Part shown: piece after piece, positions 1 through 11,252 of the stretch | Layout of the letters: the number at the start of each line of letters is the position of its first letter | How positions within the stretch are numbered: position 1 is the stretch's first letter | Notes under the pieces: generated by a model | What the model was told of the DNA's origin: nothing | Seen by the model: only the letters and a program-made list of their open reading frames with translations | The model's database searches: none | Program-made: the position numbers and the translations under genes | NCBI GenBank assembly: GCA_000231825.2 | Contig: JH720345.1 | Coordinates: 309,306-373,305 of the forward strand | Source of the DNA: Tetrahymena elliotti 4EA | Taxonomy: Eukaryota; Ciliophora; Oligohymenophorea; Hymenostomatida; Tetrahymenidae | Direction: 5' to 3' | DNA length: 64,000 nucleotides

Positions 1-433
1 TAACTTTATTTTCTTCAAAATATTGCATATCCAAGCTAAATAAACGATCGAAAGTTTATGTCAGAATTTCTTCTTTCATTTTTTTCAAAGAGCTTTAAGA
101 TAGGAAAGACTAAATCTAATTTAACGTTTATCTCAAAAGTATGCAGAGAAAGTAACCTAAAAAAGCTTATTAAAGATCATCTAAATTATTTTCTATCAAA
201 GAATTTTTAATTCTAACTAAAAGAAATGGTTACTTAGCAGATATTATTGATCTTAATATAGTTGAGATATTCTTAAATATTATTTATTTGTAATCAAGCT
301 TTAAGAATTTTCTATAAAATCTCTAAACTTCTTATTCAGAAGGAATGTAATCTTCATCTTACTCCTTCTTTTCATCTTTTTTCTTTGCACTTCTTATTTT
401 TTTTTTAAAGAAATTAATTATTCTCTTTATCAT
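1..433 (-). CDS. ABC half transporter, N-terminal part (cut by window edge)
   Basis: This minus-strand frame starts at ATG 433 and stays open for 144 codons to the window edge when TAA and TAG are read as Gln. It matches the N-terminal part of the decayed ABC gene starting at 10098 almost base for base, and more distantly the intact ABC gene at 11253. Shared landmarks are a PFLLVRIKN segment and FSLDMQYFEENKV near the edge; the intact gene has PFILIELK and FSLDIQFFEENKV. Unlike the copy at 7.4-10.1 kb it shows no frameshift or TGA in the visible part, so it may be a working gene. The visible part is the cytosolic N-terminus and start of the transmembrane domain; the ATPase domain would lie outside the window. 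Assignment rests on homology to the neighbour copies. Confidence 0.72.
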
Positions 434-1160
434 TCTAATTTATTTTCTATTGAATAATTAATTATACACTATTTTTACTTTGATTAAAATATTATTAAAA
501 GGTGAAAGCATACTTCTGAGTTCAATATCAGTGTATTAATTAGAAATTTTTGAAACAATTTTTTTTTTTTTGATCAGATAAAATATGTAGTAAATTAAAT
601 AATTGCTGTCTATTTTTTTATTTCTGTTTAATTTTTTCTGATAATAGTTGTTAATAGTATAAAAATTAATTTAAATCTAAAAAAACTTTCTTAATATTAA
701 AATGTTTAATTTGAACAACTTTCAATCAAAAGAATATCAAAATCATATCCATAAATAATAAAAAAATGAAAGCTATTCTTTAATTTAATATAAATATTTT
801 ACTTCTAAAAACAGTACTTAGAGTTTATTAGAATAGACATATGTAGTGTTTAACTCTAAATCTGAGTAGTATACTTTTAGAATAGATTATTATATTAAAT
901 AAGAGTATCATATTCTAAAATACTATTAAATTGATATCAAACTATATTTTATTTTATGGGCTTCTTCTTTTCTCTAAAATATTTACATGATTTACTTTTA
1001 ATATTGCATATCTTTAATTATGTATTTTAAAAATTGACATAGATTTTTCTATTCATACTAAAAAATAATGATTCAATGGTAAAAAAACATTTAATGAGTA
1101 CTTTTTTATTTAAAAGTAAATTCTATAAAATTTTTAAAAATTATATTTGAAATAGTTATT
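434..1160. repeat. Duplicated 5' flank of ABC gene, copy 1
   Basis: Non-coding AT-rich DNA upstream of the partial ABC gene. It aligns in patches with 10099-10983, the flank of the decayed ABC copy. The clearest shared blocks are around 950-980 (a cttcttcttttctctaaaat block), 1005-1015 (tattgcatatcttta) and 1125-1160 (ataaaatttttaaaa followed by aatagttat). Similarity stops just before the tRNA-Phe gene. Confidence 0.7.
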
Positions 1161-1162
1161 AA

Positions 1163-1235
1163 GCCTTTATAGCTCAGTTGGGAGAGCGTAAGACTGAAGA
1201 TCTTACGGTCCTCGGTTCGATCCCGAGTGAAGGCA
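1163..1235 (+). tRNA. tRNA-Phe (anticodon GAA)
   Basis: A 73-nt cloverleaf. The acceptor stem is GCCTTTA/TGAAGGC with one G-T pair and discriminator A; the D arm is GCTC/GAGC; the anticodon stem is TAAGA/TCTTA with loop CTGAAGA giving anticodon GAA; the T arm is CTCGG/CCGAG with loop TTCGATC. CCA is not encoded, as usual in eukaryotes. No intron. The TGGGAGAGC and GGTTCGATCC stretches fit internal A and B boxes for RNA polymerase III. A second copy lies at 18922-18994 on the other strand with one base change in the D loop. Confidence 0.97.
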
Positions 1236-1242
1236 TTTTTTT
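1236..1242 (+). terminator. Pol III terminator of tRNA-Phe
   Basis: A run of seven T directly after the discriminator base, the standard RNA polymerase III stop. Confidence 0.85.
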
Positions 1243-2511
1243 ATATGAATCAATCATGATATAAACATGGAAAATAATTGAATACTTTAAAGAATTAGCT
1301 AGTAATCAATTTATAAATGCTGAATAATCAATCATTAACCCGTAACAGTGTAATTTTAATTAATATTTTTAACTTAAAGATTAATAAATATTTAACAAAT
1401 ATTGAAATAGTTTTTAGTTTTTCAGCATAATTAATTCATATTTGCTTTATGGTATTTTGATAGTTGAGCTAATTAAATTAACTGTGTTTAAGCTGATATA
1501 TAAAAATAAGATTTGAAAAATTTGAAAAATGCATATCAAGCAGTAAAATATTTTTGAATGTAAATTTAACCAAAATAGTGATAAGCTATTTAAAAAATGG
1601 TAATAGTCAATGATTAATTATTTTTAATTAGCTTACCCTCACAAAAACAAAAAAAATCTATTAATATCTCTTAAAAAGCTTACTAACATCTAATTACTTT
1701 TTTGCTTATAAATTAAAAATAAATCATAATGGTTAATTTTGTATTAATAAAAACTAAAATTTCTTAAAATTTAAACTATTCTTTGTATAATTGATTGATT
1801 CATGGTATTATAAAAAATTTAAAGATTAAAAAATAAAAAAATAATGTTTTGGTGTTTGGTGTTTTTTTTACATTTATGTAAATTTTCATAAATGATCTAT
1901 GAAAAAAGAAAATCAGATTATTTTAATTGTTATTACATATTGTTTTAATAAAATAAAATTGTCCAAAAATTCTCAAATTTTTAGCGTAAAAATTAAACTG
2001 ATTTTTATATTTATTTCTATATGAAGTATTTCAGAAACTGTATTATTTCACACTTTTTTTAATCATAAAAATATCATTTCAATCATATATATTCTTAATA
2101 GTAATTATTAAGAATACTTACTCTCCTATTTATTTAAAAATCAGTCCATTTCTAAAATGAGACTTAGATAAGATTTACACATTTAAGAGTCAGATTTAAT
2201 TTTACCTATATTTGTTAAGCTTACAATGGCAATCTGCTAACTATTAATAAATAATTTTTCTAAAGATTTTTAACTTGAATAACTTCTAAAATTATGAAAA
2301 TCAAATTAATTATTTTGATTTTGTGGGGTTCACAACATAGTTTTAAGATACTTGATATCATCAAATAAAAATTGTAATTGTAATCTAATAAAAGGATTAT
2401 GTGTGTATAAATGCTACGTCAAAAAATTGTCTCTAAAGATAAATAATTAATTCAAACAAATCTTTAGAAACAAATCCTTTAGAAATATTAAAAAAATAAA
2501 ATTTAGTTAAA
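1243..2511. other. Intergenic, no gene seen
   Basis: AT-rich DNA with frequent TGA in all frames on both strands and no exon-like patch. The last few hundred bases are presumably promoter and 5' UTR of the Cys-rich protein gene at 2512; the start ATG has the A-rich leader (ttaaaATG) typical of ciliate starts. Confidence 0.6.
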
Positions 2512-2991
2512 ATGGCCTCATACGCTGTCTTCTGCCCTAACAATCACTAGATGAACCATACTCAAAACAACAAGCCTAACCTTTACTGCAATAACTGCCA
2601 CTCATATCCTTCTCATAGCAATACTGGCTACCACGAGTGCAGAGGTTGCAACTATGATATTTGCGATAAATGCTATGAATAAAAGAAGTAAATGCTTTGC
2701 GCCTAAGGACACAAGTGCTAATCCTATGCTCCTGGAACTGCCACTGATTCTCATAAATGTTACAGATGCCACAAGGTTCCTTCCTAAAATAAAGTAGAAT
2801 ACTTCGTATGCGAATAATGCCCCAACTATACTTGCATGACTTGTGCTATGGAAGTTGGTATGGCTATGATGTAGAATGCTATGGGTATGTTCGGTAACAT
2901 GGCTACTGCTAACGACCCTAACTAAATGTTTGCAGGAATGATGGGAGGTTTTGGCAACATTATGGGAGCTATGCAACCTAAGCCATTCTGA
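2512..2991 (+). CDS. Small Cys/His-rich zinc-binding-type protein, highly expressed
   Basis: Single-exon gene of 159 aa ending at TGA 2989-2991, with seven in-frame TAA/TAG read as Gln. Residues about 8-115 hold repeated CxxC and HxC pairs (YCNNC, CRGC, CDKCY, CAQGHKC, CYRCHK, CEQC, CMTC). The spacing resembles treble-clef zinc domains of the C1/DC1 or ZZ type, so a zinc-stabilised protein-binding module is inferred. The C-terminal 45 residues are rich in Met, Gly and Asn. Codon choice differs sharply from neighbours: AAC, TAC, AAG, TGC and GCT dominate and third positions are richer in C and G, the bias of highly expressed ciliate genes. No signal peptide or membrane segment. I do not recognise a named family and the function is unknown. 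The start is the first ATG after an AT-rich leader. Confidence 0.88.
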
Positions 2992-4097
2992 AAAATGTTA
3001 AAAAATAATATAAATGAAATTAGTTTATTGTATTCAATTTAAGTATATTTTTTGTGTTAATTTTGTAAATTCTACTTTGAATATCATCTGATAATTGAAA
3101 TTAAATATTTCTTAAAAAAATCTTATTAATTTATTGCATAGAGTAAATATACTTTTTTAATTATTTTTGTTGACAGAAGCTCAAAATTAAATAAAATTTA
3201 TTTTATTTTCTAGATCAAAAAATATCTCAATAAATAATTGACCAATATGAATAAATAATAAAATATCTTTAATTATTACATACTTTCTCTTAGAAATATT
3301 TATTGTTAAATAAGCATTTTATAATTTTTTTTCTTTTCTAAATTAATTTTGCTTAACATTTTGATTCTGAATATCATAAAACTTTAAATTCTACAAACAT
3401 ATCAAATCTAGATACACTAATTTTACAATAAGAGACTCAATAAAAACCCTTAAAATCAAGATAAGGTACTTTAATTGATGTATTAATTATTCTATATCTT
3501 GTTAAAGAAGACTAGTAATGCTTACAGAAAAATCATTAAAATATGAATATTAAAAATACCAAAGAGACTTTCAAAAGTTTTTAAAAATTACTTTTTGCAA
3601 ATTAAGTAACAAAATATATGAACACTTGAATCAATTTATTAATTTTTCCTTAAGAATTTTAGCTAATAATAATTAAAAAATTTCTCTTTATTTTAAAATA
3701 TTGTTAAATAAATATAAATCTACAAATAAAATAGTCTTAGGATTTACTTAATAATCATTTAAATAATAAGAGTACAAAAATTTAATATTATTTTTTTAAG
3801 TAAAAATAATTTATTTTATTATTATTTTTTAAAGATGTTTAATGAATAAAATTTTGTTATTTTTTGTTGAAAAAAATGAGATGACTTAAAATATCTATTT
3901 ACATTAGAACTCTAAGATAATAGTTAGTAATTTACATAAAGTTGCCTCTTTTTTTAATTTTTTAGCCTTTATTTTAATATTTAGGATATTAATTTATACA
4001 AAATAATAATTAATTAAAAATCAAAATATCTTTTTTGGAATTTGTAAATAAACTAAAAAACAAACAATTTATTTCAAATAATTGATTGAAATTTAAA
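2992..4097. other. Intergenic, no gene seen
   Basis: Very AT-rich DNA between two convergently unrelated plus-strand genes. No open exon-like stretch, RNA cloverleaf or strong repeat was seen. Confidence 0.6.
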
Positions 4098-6583
4098 ATG
4101 AAAAGACTCGACCTATTTGGAAGCTAAATACAATTCAGATTTTAAGGATAAAAATCATTCAATACCTCTTTTGGAGTATTTTTTACTCTTGGTATAATCT
4201 CTATAATATCACTTCGCTTTGCCATTTTGCTTTTTGATATTTATAACAGAAAAAATCCATTAGTAATATCATAATAAAGGTAAGTTGATTCTCCAGAAAA
4301 ATTTGTAATGGATAGTAATACTTTACCTTTGGCATTTGGCTTATAAGGAGGTGATAGTTTAGAACATTATATTGATCCATCAATCTATACAGTAGTTGCT
4401 TAACAACATACCAAAATCTATTATGTTGATGAGAAGGGATAAACTTAATACAAAATTTAAGCAACCAATATTACTGTTTCTAGATGCACAGAAAGTAGCT
4501 TCAAGAATCCTGCTACAAAAGAAGCATTTTTATAATTACCTTACACAGATCTATTTTGTTTAGACCCTGAATAAGTGATGATAGAAGGAGATTTTACATA
4601 ACAAAATTTCTCTCAGTTCTAAATTTATCTCTACCCTTGTTCTGGCTAAGGCTGCGGTGATACAAAAAAAATCGGGAGAGGATATTTTGCTATATATTTT
4701 CAAGATACTATTGTGAAACCAGATGAAAAAGAAAACCCATTTTAATATTTTCATAGAGATTTATTTTGGACAATATCTTCTAAAACACCAAAAGAAGTTA
4801 ACATGTATTTTGTAAATAATTATGTTGAGAGTGATTTTGGTTGGGTTACTTCAGATATTTAAAAACTAAGACATCCTAGTTTCAGTGATCAAGATAACTC
4901 AGTAATTAAATATGCATTCTACAATCAAAATTTTTTACTTTTTATATTATGATGTGAAAAAATGAGTTCATCATAATCTAAAAATTTTATTCTCAAAATT
5001 ATTTATACTTTCTTTAAATTTATCTTCTATTAACTTAGTATACTGCAGACGTTGGTTATTTCTTCATGCTAAATATGAGATTTCAGAAATAGAAAGAAAA
5101 TATTTTTACTAGAAACTACAAGAATTTGACAACTGCCATTTCTGAGATAGGTGGATTTGCATAATCTATTCTAGCTATAGGCTTTATAATATGCACAACA
5201 CTTTCTGAAATTATGTTGAACAAATCAATCATCAATGAAGCTTTTGATTTTAAGATAAAAAGTTTGAAAAATAACCCTCAGTAATTAAATAATATCTAAT
5301 AAGAAAAATAAATATAGAACAAAAAAAGTCATCAGTAAGTAGAACCAAATCTCAAAAAATAACAAGTATAAATAAAAGACATTAAATCACAAAAAAATAC
5401 TTAGATTGAGGCAAATTAAAATATTTACTCATCTCAAAGAATCAATTAAAAAGAAAAATATGAAGGCAATATTAAAAGTTAGAACATGATATTTAACTCA
5501 CCTTTAAAGTAGGCTGAAATTTAATATTAAGCTTAAGAATCAGCAAACTAGATAAGTAGCAGTTAAAATTAAAGTAGTATTTAATTTTTAAGTTCAATTG
5601 TAAAGAAAAGATTTACTTCTACTAATTAAAACTAAGCCTAAACAGAAATTTAATCAAAGAAATCAATTTAAGATACTGAAAGGAAATAGAATATAGATAG
5701 AGAAAAGAATTTAAAATAAACTAAACAGATTTCAGATGAACAATTTAAAAAACTGCTTAACAAGGAAAGAAGTGATATGAACTTGAGTATTATGGAATAT
5801 ATTAAATACTTCTTTTGGCCTTTTGGATAAGTAAAAAAGAAAAAATAAATCATAGACTACAGTGTTCAAAAGCTTTATTATCATTTAGATTTAATGTATG
5901 TGATTAAAAAACTATTAGAAGTAGATAAGCTTAAAGAGCTTGTTATGGATAAGGATTAGATATAGCTGTTTGAGTATATTTCTAAGCCCATAATCTCTGA
6001 AGAAGATGTTTTTAATTAGTTAGATTATGATTAAGTTAATTAATAGTCATAATAAAAATATAGTATATTATATTAAGATAACAGAAGTGAAATACAAAAA
6101 ACATAAGATGCTTACTAATCTTACTAAAAAATTCTAAATCGAGACTAATAAAGCTTAATGGATCAAAAAATTCTTAGGCATTTAGATCCCCAGCTTTTAA
6201 GTATATTCAATTATTAAGAATAACAAGATTAATTGCAAAATATAGTAAAAAAAAATGATTAAATAAATATTCAGCCTTTCTTGGAATAAAACAATCAAAT
6301 TAGCTTAGAAAACTAATTGAATTGTATTAATAAAATTAGTTTTAATCATCAAATTAATGCCTTCCCAAATCAATAATTAAATATTTTATATAACCCAAGA
6401 AGTGAAATAGAAATACTTGAAGAAAAATAACAATCTTCTTCTTCCAGCTCCTCTGAAAAAGATGATAACTATCTAGAAGATAATTATGAGCAATATTAAG
6501 TGCCTTTTGAAGAAAATAATTAAGTAAGTGTTAATAGAAACGTGAAAATACCCTAAAATTAAATTAAAAAATAATACCAGTGA
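4098..6583 (+). CDS. Ciliate two-pass transmembrane protein with long Gln/Ser-rich tail
   Basis: Two exons, 4098-4901 and 5039-6583 (268 + 514 = 782 aa). The intron 4902-5038 is inferred because frame 1 hits TGA at about 4950. Donor GTAATT and acceptor TTAG join in phase 0 and restore the frame; the exact donor is the least certain part. The order is: a cytosolic start, a transmembrane helix at about residues 22-46, an extracellular region with paired Cys (YLYPCSGQGC) and a DTIVKPDE element, then a second helix at about 308-330 preceded by RNYKNLTTAISEIGG. This layout matches a large ciliate-specific family annotated only as putative transmembrane proteins, whose function is unknown to me. 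The 450-residue tail is rich in Gln, Ser and Asn, with most Gln encoded by TAA/TAG. A 75-bp fragment of its second exon reappears at 10987-11060. Confidence 0.8.
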
Positions 6584-7399
6584 TTTTTTATGTTTTTGTT
6601 TTAGACTCAATTATACTTTTTATTCTATTTTCAATATGAATTTTACTCTTTAATTTTGTCAAAAGATTATTTTTATTTTTCTTAAATTAAAATAATTGTT
6701 TTAGTTAAATATATAAATTTATCAGAAAATAAATGTTCATTATTAACTTCCATAAAAATCTAATTTCTCTTTTAATCTAATTATTATCAAGTAGATTTTA
6801 TCTAATTTAAAATAGGCCTCTTAACTACAAAAATAATTTTTTTATCCTACTTAGAGACGAAGTAGTTCATAATAGAAAAAACTAATTTTAGACATTATTT
6901 AATGACAGAATATTGTTAGAACCAAAATTTCCTAACACCCTCATACATTTTATTTCATTTCTGCACACCCAAGTTGATCAGGTAATATCTAAGAAGGGAG
7001 ATTTTTATAATATCTGACATCTATTGTTGCTATATATATTTATCTTTATATTTATTTAAAACCTTAAAAAATAACTTCATAAGAAATAATCTACTTTACA
7101 ACTATAAAATTTTTCTATTTAAATCTAAAAGTTAATCTAAAATAAATAGAATTTTACTAATAATTCCTTAGCAATTTAAGTTTTAATCCCATATGCTTTA
7201 AGGGATTAAAAAAAGAACTAAGAAATCATAATAATAAATGCAAGAAAGTAACATTGATGTTTAAATAAAAGTACAACAAAAAATCTTATGAATATGTAAA
7301 TATTTTTGTTCATTTTTTTAAAAACTGATTTAGTGATTTACGAACTTTTTATAAATTCCATTTTTAGATAATATGGGCTATAACAATAAGTGTCAAATC
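6584..7399. other. Intergenic, no gene seen
   Basis: Slightly less AT-rich than other gaps around 6900-7020 but without an open frame longer than short chance runs. Lies between convergent units: the end of the membrane-protein gene and the 3' end of the decayed ABC copy. Confidence 0.55.
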
Positions 7400-10098
7400 T
7401 CCTTATTAAGCTAAATGATCTATTGACTGCTAAACTTAATATTCACTTTCGGCATCTAGAGAGCTTGTAGCTTCATCAAAAATTAGAATTTTTGGCTTTT
7501 TAATCAAGGCTCAAGCAATTGCTATTCTCTACGATTATCCTCCACTGAGCTTCATACCCTTTGAACCAACTAAGGTTTTTAATCCTTTTGGGAATCTACT
7601 TTTGTCATTTATAAATTCACTAACACATTCATTATTAGTTGATCCATACATAAGCTATATTATATTCAATATCGTTATCAAATAAGGATGGCTCTTAACT
7701 CACAAAACCTATGCTTCTTCTTAATTTAGCTATCGAGCAGTCACGAATATTTTAATTGTCAAAAAGAATCATCTATTAAGTTTTATTCAGAGAGATCTGA
7801 ATCTTAATCAGAAGATGATTCTAAAACAATACTAGTTAATTCTTTTTTTAAGATCAATTATATAAAATGAAATAGACAACAATAACAAGATTCAAAAGAA
7901 AAAATTTTAAAAGGTAAAGTAAATTAGATAAATATTAGAAACATATTTTTAATCTCTTTTTTCATTTTTACATAGATTTTTGTTTCTTTTGCTTTTATAA
8001 ATAATGATAGTTAAAAAATGTTTGATTTAATGTATAAGGATAAAAGTAGTTCTGACTTTTTTTTAAATAATCAAATTGTTTATTTTCAAAAGCGAGTTAA
8101 TGATGGATGAGCTTTGAATATGTGCTAGTAGTGATTAATGAGTTCCTTGTTCTTTTAGCTCACCATTTTTCATAACAAAAATTTTATCACTTTTTATAAT
8201 AGTACTTTATCTGTGAACAACAACTATTACAGTTATTCTTCTCTTTCCTGCTAGTTGATCAATGTATTGTTGAACAGTGTTCCCACCCCACTCTCGGCAT
8301 CTAATGAGCTAGTTGCTTCATCCAAGATCAAAATTTTTGGTTTTTTGATTAGAACTCTAGCAATAGCAATTCTTCTTCATCCCTTTAGATTCTACTAAGG
8401 TTTTGAGTCCTTCAGGAATCTCTTTTCATCATAGACAAATTCACTTACTCCTGAAATATCACAAATGTGTTTCAATTCTTCTTAAGTATAACTATCATTT
8501 TGACATCCATATGTAATGTTATATTCAATATCATTATCAAAAAGTGAAGGCTCTTAGCTGACTAATCCTATACTTCGTCTTAATTTATTTAAAGAGACAT
8601 CTTTGACCCATCAATCAAAGCTCCAGAAATTAAATCATAAAACTTTATATAAATTTTATGATAGTTGACTTACCACTTCCACTTTTTCATACAAAAGCTA
8701 CAAATTATCCTTTTTTTATCTAAAATGATAAATTTTTGATAACAGTTTGATTTTTTTTGATTTTCTTCTGGTTATTCTTTTTGATTTACTTCATCTCTTG
8801 ATGAATTCGATTGGCTTTCTAGATTAGTATCTGAGACAGAAGATATTAGTTAAGCTGCTTATTCTTCATTATTTTTTTTTTTTCTTTTATTTTTCTTCTT
8901 CTTGCATTTACTACTTCATTTAAGCTAAATAATCATTAGAAACAAAATAAGAAAAGCAAGCATTATCAAAAGTTATTTCTCCTTAAAATGAACTGTCATC
9001 ACTTGAGTTACTTTCAAAATCTTACTTAATTTTAGAAGAGTTTCAAATATTTTCATAATTTTACCAATATATAGTCTTTTCTTTTCATATTAGTCTTGTG
9101 GTTAAGATTGAAAAACTTTAGGATATCATAGGTTATTTCAAATTTGCAGTAAGAATAACCTATAATTTCTGAAAGAGTACTTGCAAATACTCTTTTATCT
9201 TCTTCGAAGGCACAATAAAAGAAAAATTACAATTTTCATTAAGTCATAAGTAGTATTTTCTATAATGTTTGTTATTTTATCATATTTTTGACTTTTCTCT
9301 GCGATTATTTTATTTTACTCAATAATTTTAGTTAAATTTTATATTTCTTTCTTCTCAGTACCATAATTTTTAATTACAATTATATTATTCAAAATATCAT
9401 CAAAAGCAAAATCTTTAAATTTCGTTTTCTTCTGATTCAATCTTCTAAATTTCACTTTATTTGCTTTTAAAGTGATTAACAATAAATTACTCATAAAACT
9501 CAAAATAATTATAGAAACCAAAATGAGCGGGCTTACTGAATAAATAAAGTAAATTTAACCAAAACGGTAAATGTAAGTATCAATTTTATCAAGCAGTTAG
9601 CTTTAACTTAACTCATCATATATTTAACTGGCTCCTCGTTTAATTAATTAAGATATTTAAGTAACTTTATTTTCTTCAAAATATTGTAATCCAAGCTAAA
9701 TAAGTGGTCTAAGATTTATGTTACAGTTTCTTCTTTCATTTTTTAAAAGAGTTTGAAGATATAAAAGACTATAAATTGAATATTTATCTCAAAAGTATGC
9801 AGATAAAGTACCCTAAAAAAGCTAATTAAAGATCCTCTAAGTTATTTTCTACCAAAGCATTCTTAATTCTAACTAAAAGAAATGGCTATTTAGCAGATAT
9901 TATTGATTTTAATATGGTTGATTGAGATATTCTTAAATATAATTTATTTAAAATACAACTTTAAGAATTTTCTATAAAATCTCCATAGCTCTAATTAAGA
10001 AGGAATGTAGTCTTCATCACACCCTATGACTTCTTATCATGTTTTTTCTTTGCACTTTCTTATTTCTTATAAAAGAAATTTACTATTCTCCTTATCAT
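7400..10098 (-). pseudogene. Decayed ABC half transporter with two ATPase-domain remnants
   Basis: Reading leftward from ATG 10098 the sequence parallels the partial gene at 1-433 and the intact gene at 11253-13244. It is broken by frameshifts near the end of the first third (FISSNSFKK then TGA at about 9745), near 9200 and around 8400. Two ATPase-domain remnants follow each other. The inner one (about 8060-8700) keeps [15 protein letters not shown] but has lost the LSGGQ signature by a deletion: its ESKGMK runs straight into RRIAIAR. The outer one (about 7400-7800) keeps [11 protein letters not shown] and [15 protein letters not shown], but the Arg codon of the usual ARAL is TGA (7511-7513). 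The nucleotide-binding domain was therefore partly duplicated in this copy before or during decay. No full product is possible. The limits of the 3' end are approximate. Confidence 0.85.
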
Positions 10099-10983
10099 TC
10101 TAATTTATTTTCTATTGAATAATAAATAATTCCCTATTTTTATTTCTATTCAATTTAAAAATATATAAATAGGTGTGAACATTCTACTAAGTTTTAATTA
10201 TTAATCAATCAATTAGAATTTTTAGAGAACATTATCAACTATTTTTAGGATCAAATCAGTTTTTTGATTAAATAATTTATGTCTATTTTTTATTTCTGTT
10301 AATTTGTGTTGATTACTATTTTAAATTTCATAGATCAATTAATATTTTTTATTTTTGACCTATTTAGGTTTTAGTCTATCATTATTTTCAATTTTTTTCA
10401 AAGGATAGATGTTAATAGTAAAAAAATAATTTTGTCTATGAAAAGATTGGAAGATATCTTTATTCAATTTTAAAATGTTTAATTAGATAAGCTTGGAATA
10501 AAAATAATATCAATACTATATCTTCAAATAATAAAAAATATGAAAACCATTCTTTAATTTTAGTAAATAAAAATATATTCTAAAGAAAGTCCTCAAAATT
10601 AATAGAATTGTAATTTGTAGTATTTAAAACTAAATCTAAGGAATTATTTTGTAGAATAGATTATTATATTTAGTAGTAGAGTTTAAAAAAACATTTAATT
10701 AAAAAATAGTAATAAATTCTTATACATTTTATTTTATGAGTTTCTTCTTTTCTCTAAAATAATAATATTAAAATGATTAATACTTTTTATATTGCATATC
10801 TTTATTATATTTTTAAAATTAAGTAAGATTTTTCTCCTTAAACTAAAAAAGAACAAAAAGTTAAGTTCACTTTCAACCTATCTATTGAAACCTCAGTGAT
10901 AAAAAAATATTTTGATTTGAATTTTATTTATTTAAAATTAAATTATATAAAATTTTTAAAATTTATATTTTAAATAGTTATAA
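10099..10983. repeat. Duplicated 5' flank of ABC gene, copy 2
   Basis: Partner of 434-1160. Shared blocks include the cttcttttctctaaaat block at about 10743-10762, the tattgcatatcttta block at about 10791-10805 and the terminal ataaaatttttaaaa plus aaatagttat at about 10948-10981. The copies differ by several indels and many point changes, so the duplication is not recent. Copy 1 ends at a tRNA gene; copy 2 ends at a fragment of another gene. Confidence 0.7.
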
Positions 10984-10986
10984 AAA

Positions 10987-11060
10987 GTAGTTCAAAATTT
11001 AATATTGGTCTTAAGAATCAGCAAATTAAATAAGTAGTAGCAAAAATTAAATTAGGATCA
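10987..11060 (+). pseudogene. Fragment of the 4.1-6.6 kb membrane-protein gene, exon 2
   Basis: About 75 bp matching 5511-5585, with the core cttaagaatcagcaaa identical and roughly 85% of the remainder the same by eye. It would encode a QESANQISSS-like stretch. It is isolated, lacks the rest of the gene, and starts a few bases after the end of the duplicated ABC flank, so it marks a rearrangement junction. Confidence 0.75.
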
Positions 11061-11252
11061 ATAAATTATTCTTTCATCTGGTTTATTCTGATTAGTTCAA
11101 GTAAGTAATTACTTTTATTTGATAAACAAACTAGATAAATAGGTATAATTTATCCTAAAGCTATTTTTTAAATGAAAAATAATACATTAAAAACTCATTT
11201 TACTCAATGATTGAATAAATTAATTATATGAAAAGATAAATTTTAAAAATTA

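Noticed and set aside
2602..2976. 124-aa open frame on the minus strand under the standard code
   Set aside because: It lies antisense to the Cys-rich gene; its His/Ser-rich translation is the shadow of the GC-richer plus-strand codons.
4954..5038. Donor GTGAAAAAA near 4954 for the same intron
   Set aside because: The exon would contain an in-frame TGA just before the donor.
5038..5060. Alternative acceptor at the CAG near 5047 for the membrane-protein gene intron
   Set aside because: It would remove the residues before ADVGYFF and does not join the chosen donor in frame.
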